Below, one piece after another: positions 45,427 through 54,074 of a stretch of DNA of 64,000 nucleotides. Every line of letters begins with the position of its first letter. Positions within the stretch are counted from its first letter, which is position 1. The stretch is from positions 620,001-684,000 of the forward strand of contig NZ_CP016619.1 in the NCBI RefSeq assembly GCF_002741015.1, given 5' to 3'. Below the pieces are notes generated by a model. That model ran no database searches, was not told the DNA's origin, and was given only the letters and a program-made list of their open reading frames with translations. Both the position numbers and the translations under genes were made by a program. The stretch is from Microvirga ossetica (lineage in GTDB: Bacteria; Pseudomonadota; Alphaproteobacteria; Rhizobiales; Beijerinckiaceae).

Positions 45427-47513
45427 CGCGCGTCGCTCCCGATTGCAATCAGCAGGTTACCGGCGGTGTCGACCTCCAGCGTATCGCCGGGGGCCAGGAC
45501 GGTGGTGGAGGCGCGTTCCTCGATCAGCGCGGGCCCGGCGATGCGGTTGCCGGCCTTCAGGAGGTCGCGCTCGTACACGGGCGTGTCGAGCAGGTCGCCG
45601 AAGTAGACCGGCTTGCGGCGGCTCAGCGCCTCCGGCTCGGGTTCGGCCCCGCCCGCGGGAACGGTGTGCCGGGGCGGCTTGCGCATGACTCCCGTTACGG
45701 TGGTGCGCAGGCTGACCAGCTCGGCTGGCTCGCCGGGTGCGCTCGTGCCGTACCGGATGGCGTGCTGGGCATCGAAGTGCTTCTTGATCGCCTCGCGGTC
45801 GCCTCGCTCGAAGAGCTCGCGCGGCAGCTCCACCGTCACGGCGTGCTCCTGCCCAACGTAACGCATGTCCGCAGCGCGCTCCAGGACGACGCTCTCGGGC
45901 CGAACAGAAGAACCCTCGACGGCGGCCGTGCCCTCGCCCTCCATCGCGGCGTAGAGGGCCTCGAGCTCCGCGAAGTCGACGGTGGCGAGCCTGCGGAAGC
46001 AGGAGCGCACGTAGTCGTAGCGCAGGTCGCTGAAGAGCATGCCGTAGGCGGAGAAGTAACCGGGCGAGTAGGGGATCAGCACCCGGCGGATGCCGATCTC
46101 CCGCGCGATCGCGGAGGCGTGCAGCGGACCGGCGCCGCCATAGACCGCCATGGTGAAGCCGCCGACGTCGAGGCCGCGCTCCGTGGTCACGGCCTTGACC
46201 GCGTAGGACATGGTGGTGACAGCGATGCGCAGGACGCCCTCCGCCGCGCGAAGCACGTCCATGCCGAGCGGATCGGCGATTTTCTCCCGCATGGCGCGCT
46301 CGGCCGCGGGCAGGTCGAGGGCCATCTCGCCGCCGAGGAAGTGGTCGGGATCGAGACGCCCCAGGATGAGGTTCGCATCGGTCACCGTGGGTTCGGTACC
46401 GCCGCGGCCGTAACAGACGGGGCCTGGCGTCGAGCCGGCGCTTTGCGGCCCGACGCGCAGCGCGTTGCCCTGCGCCAACCGCGCGATGCTGCCGCCGCCC
46501 GTGCCCACCTCGTGGATGTCGGTCATCGGGATCTGGATCGGCAGCGCCTGTTCGTAACCGCCGAGCAGGGCGCTGCCCGTCGTGAGCGGCTTGCCCTCGT
46601 AGATCACGCCGGCCTTCGCCGTCGTGCCACCCATGTCGAAGGCGATGGCTTCGGTGAGGCCGAGTCCTTCACAGATTGCCTGCGTGCCGATCACGCCTGC
46701 GGCGGGACCCGACTCCAGCATGCGCACGCAGTCGCGCTGCGCGTGCTCGACGGGAAAGAGGCCGCCGGTCGACTGCACCACGAAGAAGGCACCGCCGAAG
46801 CCGTGCCGGTCCAGATGATCCGACAGCTCGCCGAGGTAGGTCGCGACGCGCGGCCCGACATAGGCGTTGGCTGCGACCGTCGAGACGCGTTCGAATTCCC
46901 TGTACTCCTGCGACAGCTCATGGGAGGCGGTCACGAAGACCCCGGGCAGCTCCTCCTCGACGATCTGCTTGACCCGAACCTCGTGCGCCGGGTTGCGATA
47001 GGAATGCAGCAGCAGGATCGCCACCGCCTCGACGCCCTGTGATTTGAGCGAGCGCACAACCGAGCGGAGGTGGTCCTCGTCCAACGGCTTGTGCACGGCG
47101 CCGCTCGCCAGCAGGCGCTCGTGCACCTCATGCCGCGAGGACCGGTCCACCAGCGGCACGTGCTTTCGGAAGAACAGGTTGTAGGCGTCGGGGCGGTTGA
47201 CGCGGCCGATCTCGTAGATGTCGCGGAAGCCCTCGGTCACAAGGAGCGCCGTCCGGGCACCCGTGCGCTCGAGCAGGGTGTTGATGGCGATGGTGGAACC
47301 GTGGAGGAACAGGTGCGCATCGCGAAAGGCGACACGGGCACCGTCCAGGGTGTTCTGAATCCCGTCGACGAGCTTGTCGTGGGTGGAGAGGGCCTTGCCG
47401 AAACGCAGCTCGCCGGCTGCCTCGTCGAAGGCGGCGAGGTCGGTGAAGGTCCCGCCGATGTCGACGGCGATGCGCAACCGTGGGAGTTCGGCAGACGTGG
47501 TTTCGAGGGCCAT
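45423..47513 (-). CDS. hyuA: Hydantoinase A/oxoprolinase family protein
   Basis: 696 residues from the ATG at 47513 (AGGGAG upstream). Actin-like ATPase start RLRIAVDIGGTFTDLAAFDE, then HGSTIAINTLLERTGARTALLVTEGFRDIYEIGR, MLESGPAAGVIG, EAIAFDMGGTTAKAG and AVYGGAGPLHASAIAREIGI. All nucleotide-binding loops are intact. Works with HyuB. Encoded upstream of it and after a gene of unknown function. Confidence 0.94.
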   Translation of the reverse strand: MALETTSAELPRLRIAVDIGGTFTDLAAFDEAAGELRFGKALSTHDKLVDGIQNTLDGARVAFRDAHLFLHGSTIAINTLLERTGARTALLVTEGFRDIYEIGRVNRPDAYNLFFRKHVPLVDRSSRHEVHERLLASGAVHKPLDEDHLRSVVRSLKSQGVEAVAILLLHSYRNPAHEVRVKQIVEEELPGVFVTASHELSQEYREFERVSTVAANAYVGPRVATYLGELSDHLDRHGFGGAFFVVQSTGGLFPVEHAQRDCVRMLESGPAAGVIGTQAICEGLGLTEAIAFDMGGTTAKAGVIYEGKPLTTGSALLGGYEQALPIQIPMTDIHEVGTGGGSIARLAQGNALRVGPQSAGSTPGPVCYGRGGTEPTVTDANLILGRLDPDHFLGGEMALDLPAAERAMREKIADPLGMDVLRAAEGVLRIAVTTMSYAVKAVTTERGLDVGGFTMAVYGGAGPLHASAIAREIGIRRVLIPYSPGYFSAYGMLFSDLRYDYVRSCFRRLATVDFAELEALYAAMEGEGTAAVEGSSVRPESVVLERAADMRYVGQEHAVTVELPRELFERGDREAIKKHFDAQHAIRYGTSAPGEPAELVSLRTTVTGVMRKPPRHTVPAGGAEPEPEALSRRKPVYFGDLLDTPVYERDLLKAGNRIAGPALIEERASTTVLAPGDTLEVDTAGNLLIAIGSDAR

Positions 47514-47584
47514 GGACGTTTTCTCTCCCTGCAATGATCCTGTTGACGCGAAATGATTCTTCGACTTATGAAGTTTGGGCGTTG

Positions 47585-48178
47585 TCACCCGCTCGGATGC
47601 GCGGGGACGCCAGCATCGTTTGCGGGACCGTGCATCGCTCCGCTCCCCTGGAGCGTAATGGCAGCATCCTTGGGCCGCCTCCGTCGGATCTCTTTGTTGG
47701 AGCACAGTTCCGTGGCCACGGAACCACCTGGTTCCGTGGCCAGAATTCGGCGGATCTGGCGCTCGCTAAGAACTTGCGGCTTCAGGCTCGTGATATGAAA
47801 CAGCAACCCCTCGGGCTTGCCTGAATAGTGCTCCGGACAGTCGCTTAGCTTGCGATCTCTTGTATGCCACGCCCCGTCGAAATAGCGGATCCACGCTCGG
47901 TGCAATTCCTCGGCACGCTGCCTCAGCGGCTGGTGTTCGAGGAAGTGTCGCGCTGCCATGCGGATCAACTCGTCTCGGCGACTCCCGATGATCGTCTTGC
48001 GCGGATCGGCCTCTCCACGGGCGGGTTTCACCCCGAACGCCTCGGCGAATTCGGTTCCGCTGAGCCATTCGTCGACGGCGGACATGAAGTAACGGGCATC
48101 GTCGCGTGCCAGGGGCCTGCCTTGGGCTGCGGTCTCACGGATGCGCAGCAACACATTGATGGCAGTGACAGCGCTCAT
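47585..48178 (-). CDS. Hypothetical protein between DapA-like and HyuA genes
   Basis: 197 residues, not recognised. Helical and charged, starting MSAVTAINVLLRIRETAAQGRPLARDDARYF; contains DEWLSGTEFAEAFGVKP and HRAWIRYFDGAWHTRDRKLSDCPEHYSG. No signal or membrane segment. Its style differs from the catabolic genes around it, so it may be an insertion into the cluster. The 45-bp LysR-type block ends 95 bp upstream-side of its start, so this gene could be under that control. Confidence 0.6.
   Translation of the reverse strand: MSAVTAINVLLRIRETAAQGRPLARDDARYFMSAVDEWLSGTEFAEAFGVKPARGEADPRKTIIGSRRDELIRMAARHFLEHQPLRQRAEELHRAWIRYFDGAWHTRDRKLSDCPEHYSGKPEGLLFHITSLKPQVLSERQIRRILATEPGGSVATELCSNKEIRRRRPKDAAITLQGSGAMHGPANDAGVPAHPSG
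47707..47742. repeat. 18-bp perfect palindrome followed by a partial third copy
   Basis: GTTCCGTGGCCACGGAAC at 47707-47724 is a perfect palindrome. After 6 bp, GTTCCGTGGCCA is repeated at 47731-47742. It lies inside the 3' part of the 197-residue gene, about 190 bp before hyuA, so it may be a regulator site or a hairpin affecting hyuA expression. Confidence 0.55.
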
Positions 48179-48273
48179 GGCAAGTCCACCTATCCCGTGA
48201 GAGTTACAACCCGCCTCTGATCGGCGACTACCGATCAGCGCACGAGACCTTCATACGACGACAAGCCCTATGC

Positions 48274-48318
48274 CGGAATGACCGGAACAGACATTTCAGA
48301 TATACGCGGCTGGGTATA
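48274..48318. promoter_or_regulatory. Candidate LysR operator, internal copy
   Basis: Contains CGGAATG, 10 nt, ACATTTCAG, 1 nt, TATAC, 8 nt, GTATA. The same elements with exactly the same spacing occur at 49543-49587 next to the lysR gene; 32 of 45 positions agree. TATAC-N8-GTATA is an inverted repeat. It lies between the DapA-like gene and the 197-residue gene, where it could drive the downstream hyu/tct genes. Confidence 0.6.
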
Positions 48319-48424
48319 TCCGCGGCGGTTCCCCGGAAAGTTGCGCAGTTCGCCATCGACGCCGCACGGAAACTCCCTGATCGATGGCGGAGCGTGGATC
48401 CGCTCCGCCCTGTCGTCGGGCAGG

Positions 48425-49372
48425 CTATTCCGCGGCAATGGCGGTCGGTTGCCCGATCAGGCCGGCCGAGCGCAGCGCATCGGCGATCTCGACGTCCGCG
48501 CCCGGCTCCAGGGGCAGCAGGGGCGAGCGAACCGTCGCGTGATCGAGGATGCCACGGGCGACGAGGCCATGCTTGAGCGCGACGGTTCCTTCCATGTGCG
48601 ACCCGCGGTGATAGACGGTGCGGGTCACCGGCAGCAGGCGGTCATGGATGGCGCGGGCCCTGGCATAGTCCTTAGCCTTGCCGGCGGCGATGAACTCGAT
48701 CAGCGGCTCGGGGGCCAGGCCGCCGTAGCCCACCAGAGCTCCGTCGACGTCGAACATCGTGTGCAGGAGATACTCGTCGTGGCAGGTCAGGATCTGGAGA
48801 TCGGGACGCTCGCGGCGGATCACCGGGATCTCGGTGTCCCAGCGGCGCATGTTGCGCACGCCGTTCTTCATAGCGAAGACGCCCGGCTGGGCTGCGATCT
48901 CGAGCTGGGTCTCGAGGTTGTATGTGGCCTTGGTCACGTCCGGGTACTGGAACAGGATCAGTGGCAGGCCGCTCTCCTCGAAGATGGCACGATAGCGGTC
49001 CTGCGGCGCGCCCTTCTGATATCCGAAGCGCAGCCAGCCGTGCGACGGATACACCAAACCAGCCGCGGCTCCGGCCGCAACGGCCCGCTTGGCCTCCAGC
49101 GTCGCCACCTTCGTGCCCTCAAGGGTAATGCCGGCGATGACCGGAATCCGGCTGTCGGTCGACTTGACGAAGCTTTCGATGACGGCGGTCTGTTCGTCCG
49201 GGGTGAGGAAGGTGCCTTCGCCGGGATGGCCGAGCACGACCAAGCCCTTGACGCCGTCAAAGCTGCCGAGCCAGGCGCCGAGGCGCTGGATCGCGTCGTG
49301 GTCGACCTCGCCTTCGCGGGTGAAGGGGGTGACGGGAGCGGGAACGAGTCCTCTGAGATCGGTGGATGTCAT
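48425..49372 (-). CDS. DapA-family (dihydrodipicolinate synthase/N-acetylneuraminate lyase) protein
   Basis: 315 residues from the ATG at 49372 (GGAGG 8 nt upstream). TIM-barrel start LRGLVPAPVTPFTREGEVDHDAI, then VLGHPGEGTFLTPDEQTAVIESFV, PVIAGITLEGTKVATLEAKRA, PLILFQYPDV (Tyr of the proton relay) and VFAMKNGVRNMRRW with the Schiff-base lysine. Makes or breaks C-C bonds of 2-oxo acids. In a catabolic cluster it is more likely an aldolase or dehydratase than a lysine biosynthetic enzyme. Divergent from lysR. Confidence 0.92.
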   Translation of the reverse strand: MTSTDLRGLVPAPVTPFTREGEVDHDAIQRLGAWLGSFDGVKGLVVLGHPGEGTFLTPDEQTAVIESFVKSTDSRIPVIAGITLEGTKVATLEAKRAVAAGAAAGLVYPSHGWLRFGYQKGAPQDRYRAIFEESGLPLILFQYPDVTKATYNLETQLEIAAQPGVFAMKNGVRNMRRWDTEIPVIRRERPDLQILTCHDEYLLHTMFDVDGALVGYGGLAPEPLIEFIAAGKAKDYARARAIHDRLLPVTRTVYHRGSHMEGTVALKHGLVARGILDHATVRSPLLPLEPGADVEIADALRSAGLIGQPTAIAAE

Positions 49373-49542
49373 GTCAGTTTCCTCCAGGTTGCATCGGTGG
49401 TTGGGTTGGCGCGATCCTCGCGGCAACGCTTGCTTACACTCAGCATTTTGGCTGTCGGCACCGGGGAAGCGGCTCGGTGGCGGCTTCATCGTTCGGGTGC
49501 CGTCAACTCATGAGGAAAACAGTAGTCGCAAACGCTTTATAT

Positions 49543-49587
49543 CGGAATGCATAGGGCGGACATTTCAGCTATACTTGATCGGGTATA
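49543..49587. promoter_or_regulatory. Candidate LysR operator in the dapA-like/lysR divergent region
   Basis: Block CGGAATG-N10-ACATTTCAG-N-TATAC-N8-GTATA, ending 17 bp before the lysR ATG. LysR proteins usually bind such a position, repressing their own gene and activating the divergent operon. GGAATG and CATTTC also form a partial inverted repeat, so the block may be two half-sites, recognition and activation. Confidence 0.65.
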
Positions 49588-49604
49588 CCTGGAGCCGATC
49601 CTCA

Positions 49605-50522
49605 ATGGATTATGCAGCTTGGAAGCTGTTCATCGACGCGGCCGAGCTCGGCAGCCTGAGCAAGGTGGCGTTGGCCTATGGCACGAGCCAGCCGCACATC
49701 AGCCGCCGCATCGGCGAGCTGGAGCAGGAGTGTGGCGGGCGCCTGTTCCAGCGTACCGGGCGGGGAGTGGCGCTGACAGAACTGGGGCAGCGCATCGCGC
49801 CCAAGGTGCGCGGGTGGCTGACCAGCACCGAGCAGCTCGTCAACGACGTCCGCACCTCGGCCGGCACGCCGATCGGCAAGGTGCGGATCGGCAGCCTGCC
49901 GTCGACAGCACACCCGCTGGTGACCTCGTTGCACAGACGCCTTGCGGAGCAATACCCGCTCGTCCAGCTCGCGGTCCGGGAGGGCCAGGGTGCCCAGCTC
50001 GAGACATGGCTCGAGGACGGCAGCGTCGATCTCGCGATCCTGTTCCGCACCGGTCCGGTCCCCAGGGATGGCGATACCTACCTCGTCGAGGCTCCAACCT
50101 ATCTCATGAGCGCGGCTGGCGATCCGCTGACCTCAAAGCCGACGGTACCATTCTCGGCCCTGCATGACCTGCCGCTGGTGCTGTTCTGCCGCCCCAGCTC
50201 GTGGCGCGATCACCTTGAGCAACTCGCAGCCGAGCGCCGCATGACGCTCAATGTCGCCTTGGAGGCGGATTCCCTGCGATTGCAGGCGCACATCGTCGCC
50301 GACGGCGGCGCCTACGCATTGCTCGGGCCGCATGCGATCGCGGGTGCGTCTAAGGACTACCGCCTGCAATCATCTAGGCTGATCGATCCACCCATAACCC
50401 GCCACATTGCGTTGTCGATGTCGCGCCACGGCGAGATGACCCTCGCATGCCGGACAGTGATGCAGGTCATCCGGGACATCGCGAAGTCCGGCGCGGCTGT
50501 GCCAGCCCTGGATGATATTTGA
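49605..50522 (+). CDS. LysR-family transcriptional regulator
   Basis: 305 residues from the ATG at 49605. Winged HTH WKLFIDAAELGSLSKVALAYGTSQPHISRRIGELEQECGGRLFQRTGRGVALTELGQ (about 6-62), then the effector domain (VRIGSLPSTAHPLVTSLHRRLAEQYPLVQLAV... GSVDLAILFRTGP). CbnR/NAC-like layout. Divergent from the DapA-like gene; probable activator of the hyu/tct cluster. Confidence 0.94.
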   Translation: MDYAAWKLFIDAAELGSLSKVALAYGTSQPHISRRIGELEQECGGRLFQRTGRGVALTELGQRIAPKVRGWLTSTEQLVNDVRTSAGTPIGKVRIGSLPSTAHPLVTSLHRRLAEQYPLVQLAVREGQGAQLETWLEDGSVDLAILFRTGPVPRDGDTYLVEAPTYLMSAAGDPLTSKPTVPFSALHDLPLVLFCRPSSWRDHLEQLAAERRMTLNVALEADSLRLQAHIVADGGAYALLGPHAIAGASKDYRLQSSRLIDPPITRHIALSMSRHGEMTLACRTVMQVIRDIAKSGAAVPALDDI

Positions 50523-50971
50523 ACCATCTGGTTCGGGGATGCGGGTTGAAGTTTCCCGATGGCCAAAAGCGGAAACCAACCGCGACCTCGAATGAAGGAA
50601 GGTCAGCAAATGGCACGAGGCTGACCTTAGCCGTACTTCCCCGCTGCTGGGATGAGCGGACCTTCGTTCGGACCTGGGCTCCTACCGAGTTTGACCCAGA
50701 TCTGACTCTAGCTATTCCAACATAGTTTGCGTCTGCTACGGTTCAGTGTTTGCGTACTAGGAGTTACGCCACCACTCTCGGTTTTGCGCACGCGCGGCAA
50801 AGAGCCTTCCAAGTTGCTTGCTTGCGCTCTCTGGTCTGGTCGCCTATCGTCCGCCTCATGATGTTCATGTCCACATTCTTCCCCCTGATCTGAACGACTT
50901 CCGTCGTCGCTGCGCAATGAGCGCCAATCAGGTTTCACGGCCGATCAGAACTGACGGCCGAACGGAGAATT
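50523..50971. other. Intergenic stretch with a dispersed repeat
   Basis: No gene supported. 50611-50640 matches 38714-38743 (27 of 30). The last part contains the ribosome site CGGAGAATT of the dioxygenase fragment. No strong promoter could be assigned. Confidence 0.5.
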
Positions 50972-51403
50972 ATGGACATGCCGAATACCAGCTCTTCCGG
51001 TCTGAGCAACGCTCGGATCAACGATTTCATTGAACATGGCTACCTGAAGCTCGAACAGGCTTTCGATGCTGAGCTCGCCCGACAAGGACGAGACGAACTC
51101 TGGGCAGCAATGGGGCTTTCACTCGACGAGCCACACACGTGGACACGGCCGGTCATCCGCCTCGGCTTCATGACGGGGCGGACCTTCGTCGCGGCCGCAA
51201 ACACCCCGCGACTGCACAACGCCTATGATGCGCTTGTCGGCGAAGGACGCTGGCTGAGGCCGACTGGACTAGGAACGTTTCCGATCCGGTTTCCCTCCGA
51301 GGATGACCCGGGCGATGGCGGCTGGCATGTCGACATGAGCTTCGGATTGGAAAATCCCGACTTCATGCAGTGGCGCGTCAATGTGAAAAGCCGAGGCCGC
51401 GCG
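50972..51403 (+). pseudogene. Phytanoyl-CoA dioxygenase-like gene truncated by IS21
   Basis: 144 codons before the IS21 end. NDFIEHGYLKLEQAFDAELA and GFMTGRTFVAAANTPRLHNAYDALVGEGRW are typical of PhyH-like Fe(II)/2-oxoglutarate oxygenases. The metal motif His-x-Asp is present as WHVDMS, but the second half with the distal His and the 2-oxoglutarate Arg is missing. The reading frame runs 22 codons into the IS. No continuation was found to the right of the element. Confidence 0.8.
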
Positions 51404-51531
51404 TGTCAACGGCGGTTCAAAAGTCGACCACGGGGCGGCGCAAAACTGGGCCAGTGGCGGGCGCGCTGACCACATAGCTGGCGCGTGCCATGGCGCATTG
51501 GCCCCCTGGGCCAATTGTCATCGGGTTGATT

Positions 51532-52299
51532 TCAGGACGATGTTTGCCGTTTGCGCGATCGGCTATGAGCAAGACGGTAGCTCTCGCCGTTCATCTCGAG
51601 GATGCTGACATGGTGGGTCAGTCGGTCGAGAAGTGCGCCCGTAAGGCGTTCTGAGCCAAGGGTCTCGGTCCATTCGTCAAAGGGCAGATTGCTGGTTATG
51701 AGGGTGGCGCCGCGTTCGTAGCGTCGCGAGATCAGCTCGAACAGCAGCTCCGCCCCGGTCTTCGAGAGGGGCACGAAGCCCAGTTCGTCGATGATCAGCA
51801 GCTTGTATCCGGCCATCTGCCTCTGGAGACGAAGCAGGCGGCGCTCGTCACGGGCCTCCATCATCTCGCTGACCAGGGCAGAGGCTGTGGTGAAGCCGAC
51901 GGACAGTCCCCTTTGGCAGGCGGCCAGCCCGAGCCCCAGGGCGATATGGGTCTTGCCGGTGCCGGAGGGGCCGAGGGCAATGACATTCTCGCGCCGCTCG
52001 ATCCACTCGCCACGCGCCAGCTCTAGGACCTGCATCTTGTTCAGTCTCGGGATGGCGGCGAAGTCGAAGCTGTCGAGGCTTTTGACGGCCGGGAACTTCG
52101 CGGTCTTGATGCGCCGCTCGACCATCCGCCGCTCGCGGTCGATCAGCTCCATCTCCACGAGCCGGGCCAAGAAGCGGACATGGTCAAGCCCCTCGGTGGC
52201 GCATTGGCGGGCCAGCTTCTGGTGCTCGCGCAGGAATGTGGGCAGTTTGAGCGCCTTGAGGTGGTGGGCGAGCAAAATCTCGGGAGCTTCAGCGCTCAT
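51532..52299 (-). CDS. istB: IS21 helper ATPase IstB
   Basis: 255 residues from the ATG at 52299, overlapping istA by ATGA. AAA+ features: IALGPSGTGKTHIALGLG (Walker A), YKLLIIDELGFVPLS (Walker B), LITSNLPFDEW (sensor 1). The N-terminal helical domain LLAHHLKALKLPTFLREHQKLA is typical. It selects target DNA and activates IstA. Confidence 0.95.
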   Translation of the reverse strand: MSAEAPEILLAHHLKALKLPTFLREHQKLARQCATEGLDHVRFLARLVEMELIDRERRMVERRIKTAKFPAVKSLDSFDFAAIPRLNKMQVLELARGEWIERRENVIALGPSGTGKTHIALGLGLAACQRGLSVGFTTASALVSEMMEARDERRLLRLQRQMAGYKLLIIDELGFVPLSKTGAELLFELISRRYERGATLITSNLPFDEWTETLGSERLTGALLDRLTHHVSILEMNGESYRLAHSRSRKRQTSS

Positions 52300-53783
52300 G
52301 CGGCATCCTCCGAGATCAGGCACATATAGGCCGCCGCCGATGTCTTCTCGACCCTGGCTTTCGGCAGATAGGGGTAAACATCGAGGTCCAGCCGCGGCGG
52401 TCTGCGCTCCACCCGGCACAGGACCAGATGCTTGACCGCATCGAAGCCGATCGCCCCCATCTGCAGGGCCTGCTTCACCGCAGCATGGAGATCCGGGAGA
52501 TTGAAGAGTTCCAGCAGCCGCAGCACCTGCACATATTCGCGCCGGCCCTGCTTGTTCATGCGGACTTCCATCAAGCCGCGCAAGGTCGCGAACTCCTCGG
52601 GCAGGTCCCATCCCTGCAAAGGAGCGGCCTGATCGAGTGCGTTGATCTTGTTCTCGATCAACGGGAGGTAATGTAGCGGATTAAAGATCACCTCTTCCCG
52701 CTCGTAGCTGCGGGGATGGCGCGCAATGACCTCGCTGCGGCAGCCGATCACCACCTCGTCGACATAGCCCCGGATCCAGACATCCTGATGGCCCCAGGCC
52801 ACGGGCACCGAGTAGTCGTTGGTCTTGTAGCGCACGAGCGACTGCGATGAGACGCGCCCGCTGGCCTGATCGCAGGCCTCAAATGGCGAGGCCGGCAGGG
52901 GACGCATGGCCGCGGTATCCCGCTGCAGGCGCTGGCCGATCGTCTCGGCCGGCCCCCGCAGCTTGTCATCCTGCCGCTTGCGACATTGCCCCTCCAGCCA
53001 GGTGTTGAAGGTCTCCCAGCTCGGGAAGTTCGGGATTGGCACCATGAAGTTGCGACGGGAATAACCGACGAGGCCCTCCACATTCCCTTTGTCGTTCCCC
53101 TTGCCCGGACGACCGTAGCGATCCCGGATCACGTAGTGCGACAGGAAACCACTGAACAACGCCGCCCGCTTGCGCGTCCCGTCCGGCAGGATCTTTGCCA
53201 CCAGGCAGCGGTCATTGTCATAGAGCACCGACTGCGGCACCGCACCGAAGAAGGCAAAGGCCTGGATGTGGCCGTCCACCCAGGCCTCAGACACAGCCGC
53301 GGGATAGGCCCGGACGAAACACGCATCGCTGTGCGGAAGATCAAGCACGAAGAAATGCGCTTTCTGCTCCACCCCGCCGATCACGACCACCGCCTCCCCG
53401 AAGTCGGCCTGCGCATGGCCGGGTGGGTGCGACAGCGGCACAAACATCTCCTGGCATCGCCGCTCGCGCTCGCGGATGTAGTCTTTGATCGTCGTATAGC
53501 CGCCGGTGAACCCATGCTCCTCCCGGAGCCGGTCAAACACCCGCTTCGCCGTATGGCGTTGCTTGCGGTGAACCGACCGATCGCCCTCCAGCCAGGCATC
53601 GATGATCGGGACGAACGTTTCCAGCTTCGGGCGCCGGACAGGAGCATGACGCCGATAGCCGGGCGGCTCCGCATAGGCCATCATCTTGCGAACGCTGTCG
53701 CGCGATATGTTGAAATGCTTCGCCGCCTCGCGCTGGCTCATGCCTTCAGAGCACGCCAGCCGAACCTTCCGGTAAAGTTCCAC
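52296..53783 (-). CDS. istA: IS21 transposase IstA
   Basis: 495 residues. An N-terminal HTH (MSQREAAKHFNISRDSVRKMMAYA) is followed by an rve/DDE core: QADFGEAVVVIGGVEQKAHFFVLDLPHSDACFVRAYPA, VLYDNDRCLV and GNDKGNVEGLVGYSRRNFM with the final Glu. The C-terminus carries the beta-barrel-like NDYSVPVAWGHQDVWIRGYVDEV. Appears intact. Confidence 0.95.
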   Translation of the reverse strand: MELYRKVRLACSEGMSQREAAKHFNISRDSVRKMMAYAEPPGYRRHAPVRRPKLETFVPIIDAWLEGDRSVHRKQRHTAKRVFDRLREEHGFTGGYTTIKDYIRERERRCQEMFVPLSHPPGHAQADFGEAVVVIGGVEQKAHFFVLDLPHSDACFVRAYPAAVSEAWVDGHIQAFAFFGAVPQSVLYDNDRCLVAKILPDGTRKRAALFSGFLSHYVIRDRYGRPGKGNDKGNVEGLVGYSRRNFMVPIPNFPSWETFNTWLEGQCRKRQDDKLRGPAETIGQRLQRDTAAMRPLPASPFEACDQASGRVSSQSLVRYKTNDYSVPVAWGHQDVWIRGYVDEVVIGCRSEVIARHPRSYEREEVIFNPLHYLPLIENKINALDQAAPLQGWDLPEEFATLRGLMEVRMNKQGRREYVQVLRLLELFNLPDLHAAVKQALQMGAIGFDAVKHLVLCRVERRPPRLDLDVYPYLPKARVEKTSAAAYMCLISEDAA

Positions 53784-53956
53784 GGTGAAAATCCCCCAGC
53801 CCTCCCTGCAACCGGCAGAAAGGGAATAGGTGGACGACTTTTGCGCCGCCCGCAGCGGGTCTATCCCGCCGCTACCGTGGTCAAATTTTGCACCGCCGTT
53901 CTCATTCGCGCCTGCCTGAGGCTCTGTAACAGGCTTGGCGGTGCTTTAGCATAAAC

Positions 53957-54055
53957 TGGACACCTCATCCGACCCACAGCACAATTCGCTGCGGGATTGC
54001 GCCGAGCGTCCTATAAATCGGCAGGAGCATAGGATCGAGTGGCGGTTGGGGCCAC
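53957..54055 (+). repeat. Decayed copy of a cyclase-gene 5' region
   Basis: Aligns without gaps to 59859-59957, sharing TGGACACCTCA, GCACAATTC and ATCGGCAGGAG at equal distances. In the 59.9-kb copy this segment carries the ribosome site and ATG of a cyclase-type N-terminus; here the ATG has become ATA and the following codons are degraded. It lies 52 bp from the right end of IS21 and is a relic of a lost cyclase gene. Confidence 0.7.
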
Positions 54056-54074
54056 CCAGGACCATGTTGGAGAG

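Larger units (their letters stand above)
51404..53904 (-). mobile_element. IS21-family element, complete
   Basis: Left end TGTCAACGGCGGTTCAAAAG and the complement of the right end TGAGAACGGCGGTGCAAAAT share about 25 bp of imperfect inverted repeat with TG termini, bounding 2501 bp. istA and istB lie inside in the usual order with a 4-bp overlap. The flanks show no clean target duplication. It interrupts a dioxygenase gene. Confidence 0.85.

Noticed and set aside
43420..45606. Open frame of about 728 codons antisense to hyuB
   Set aside because: Repetitive Ala/Val/Asp/His composition and no ribosome site; a shadow of the GC-rich third codon positions of hyuB.
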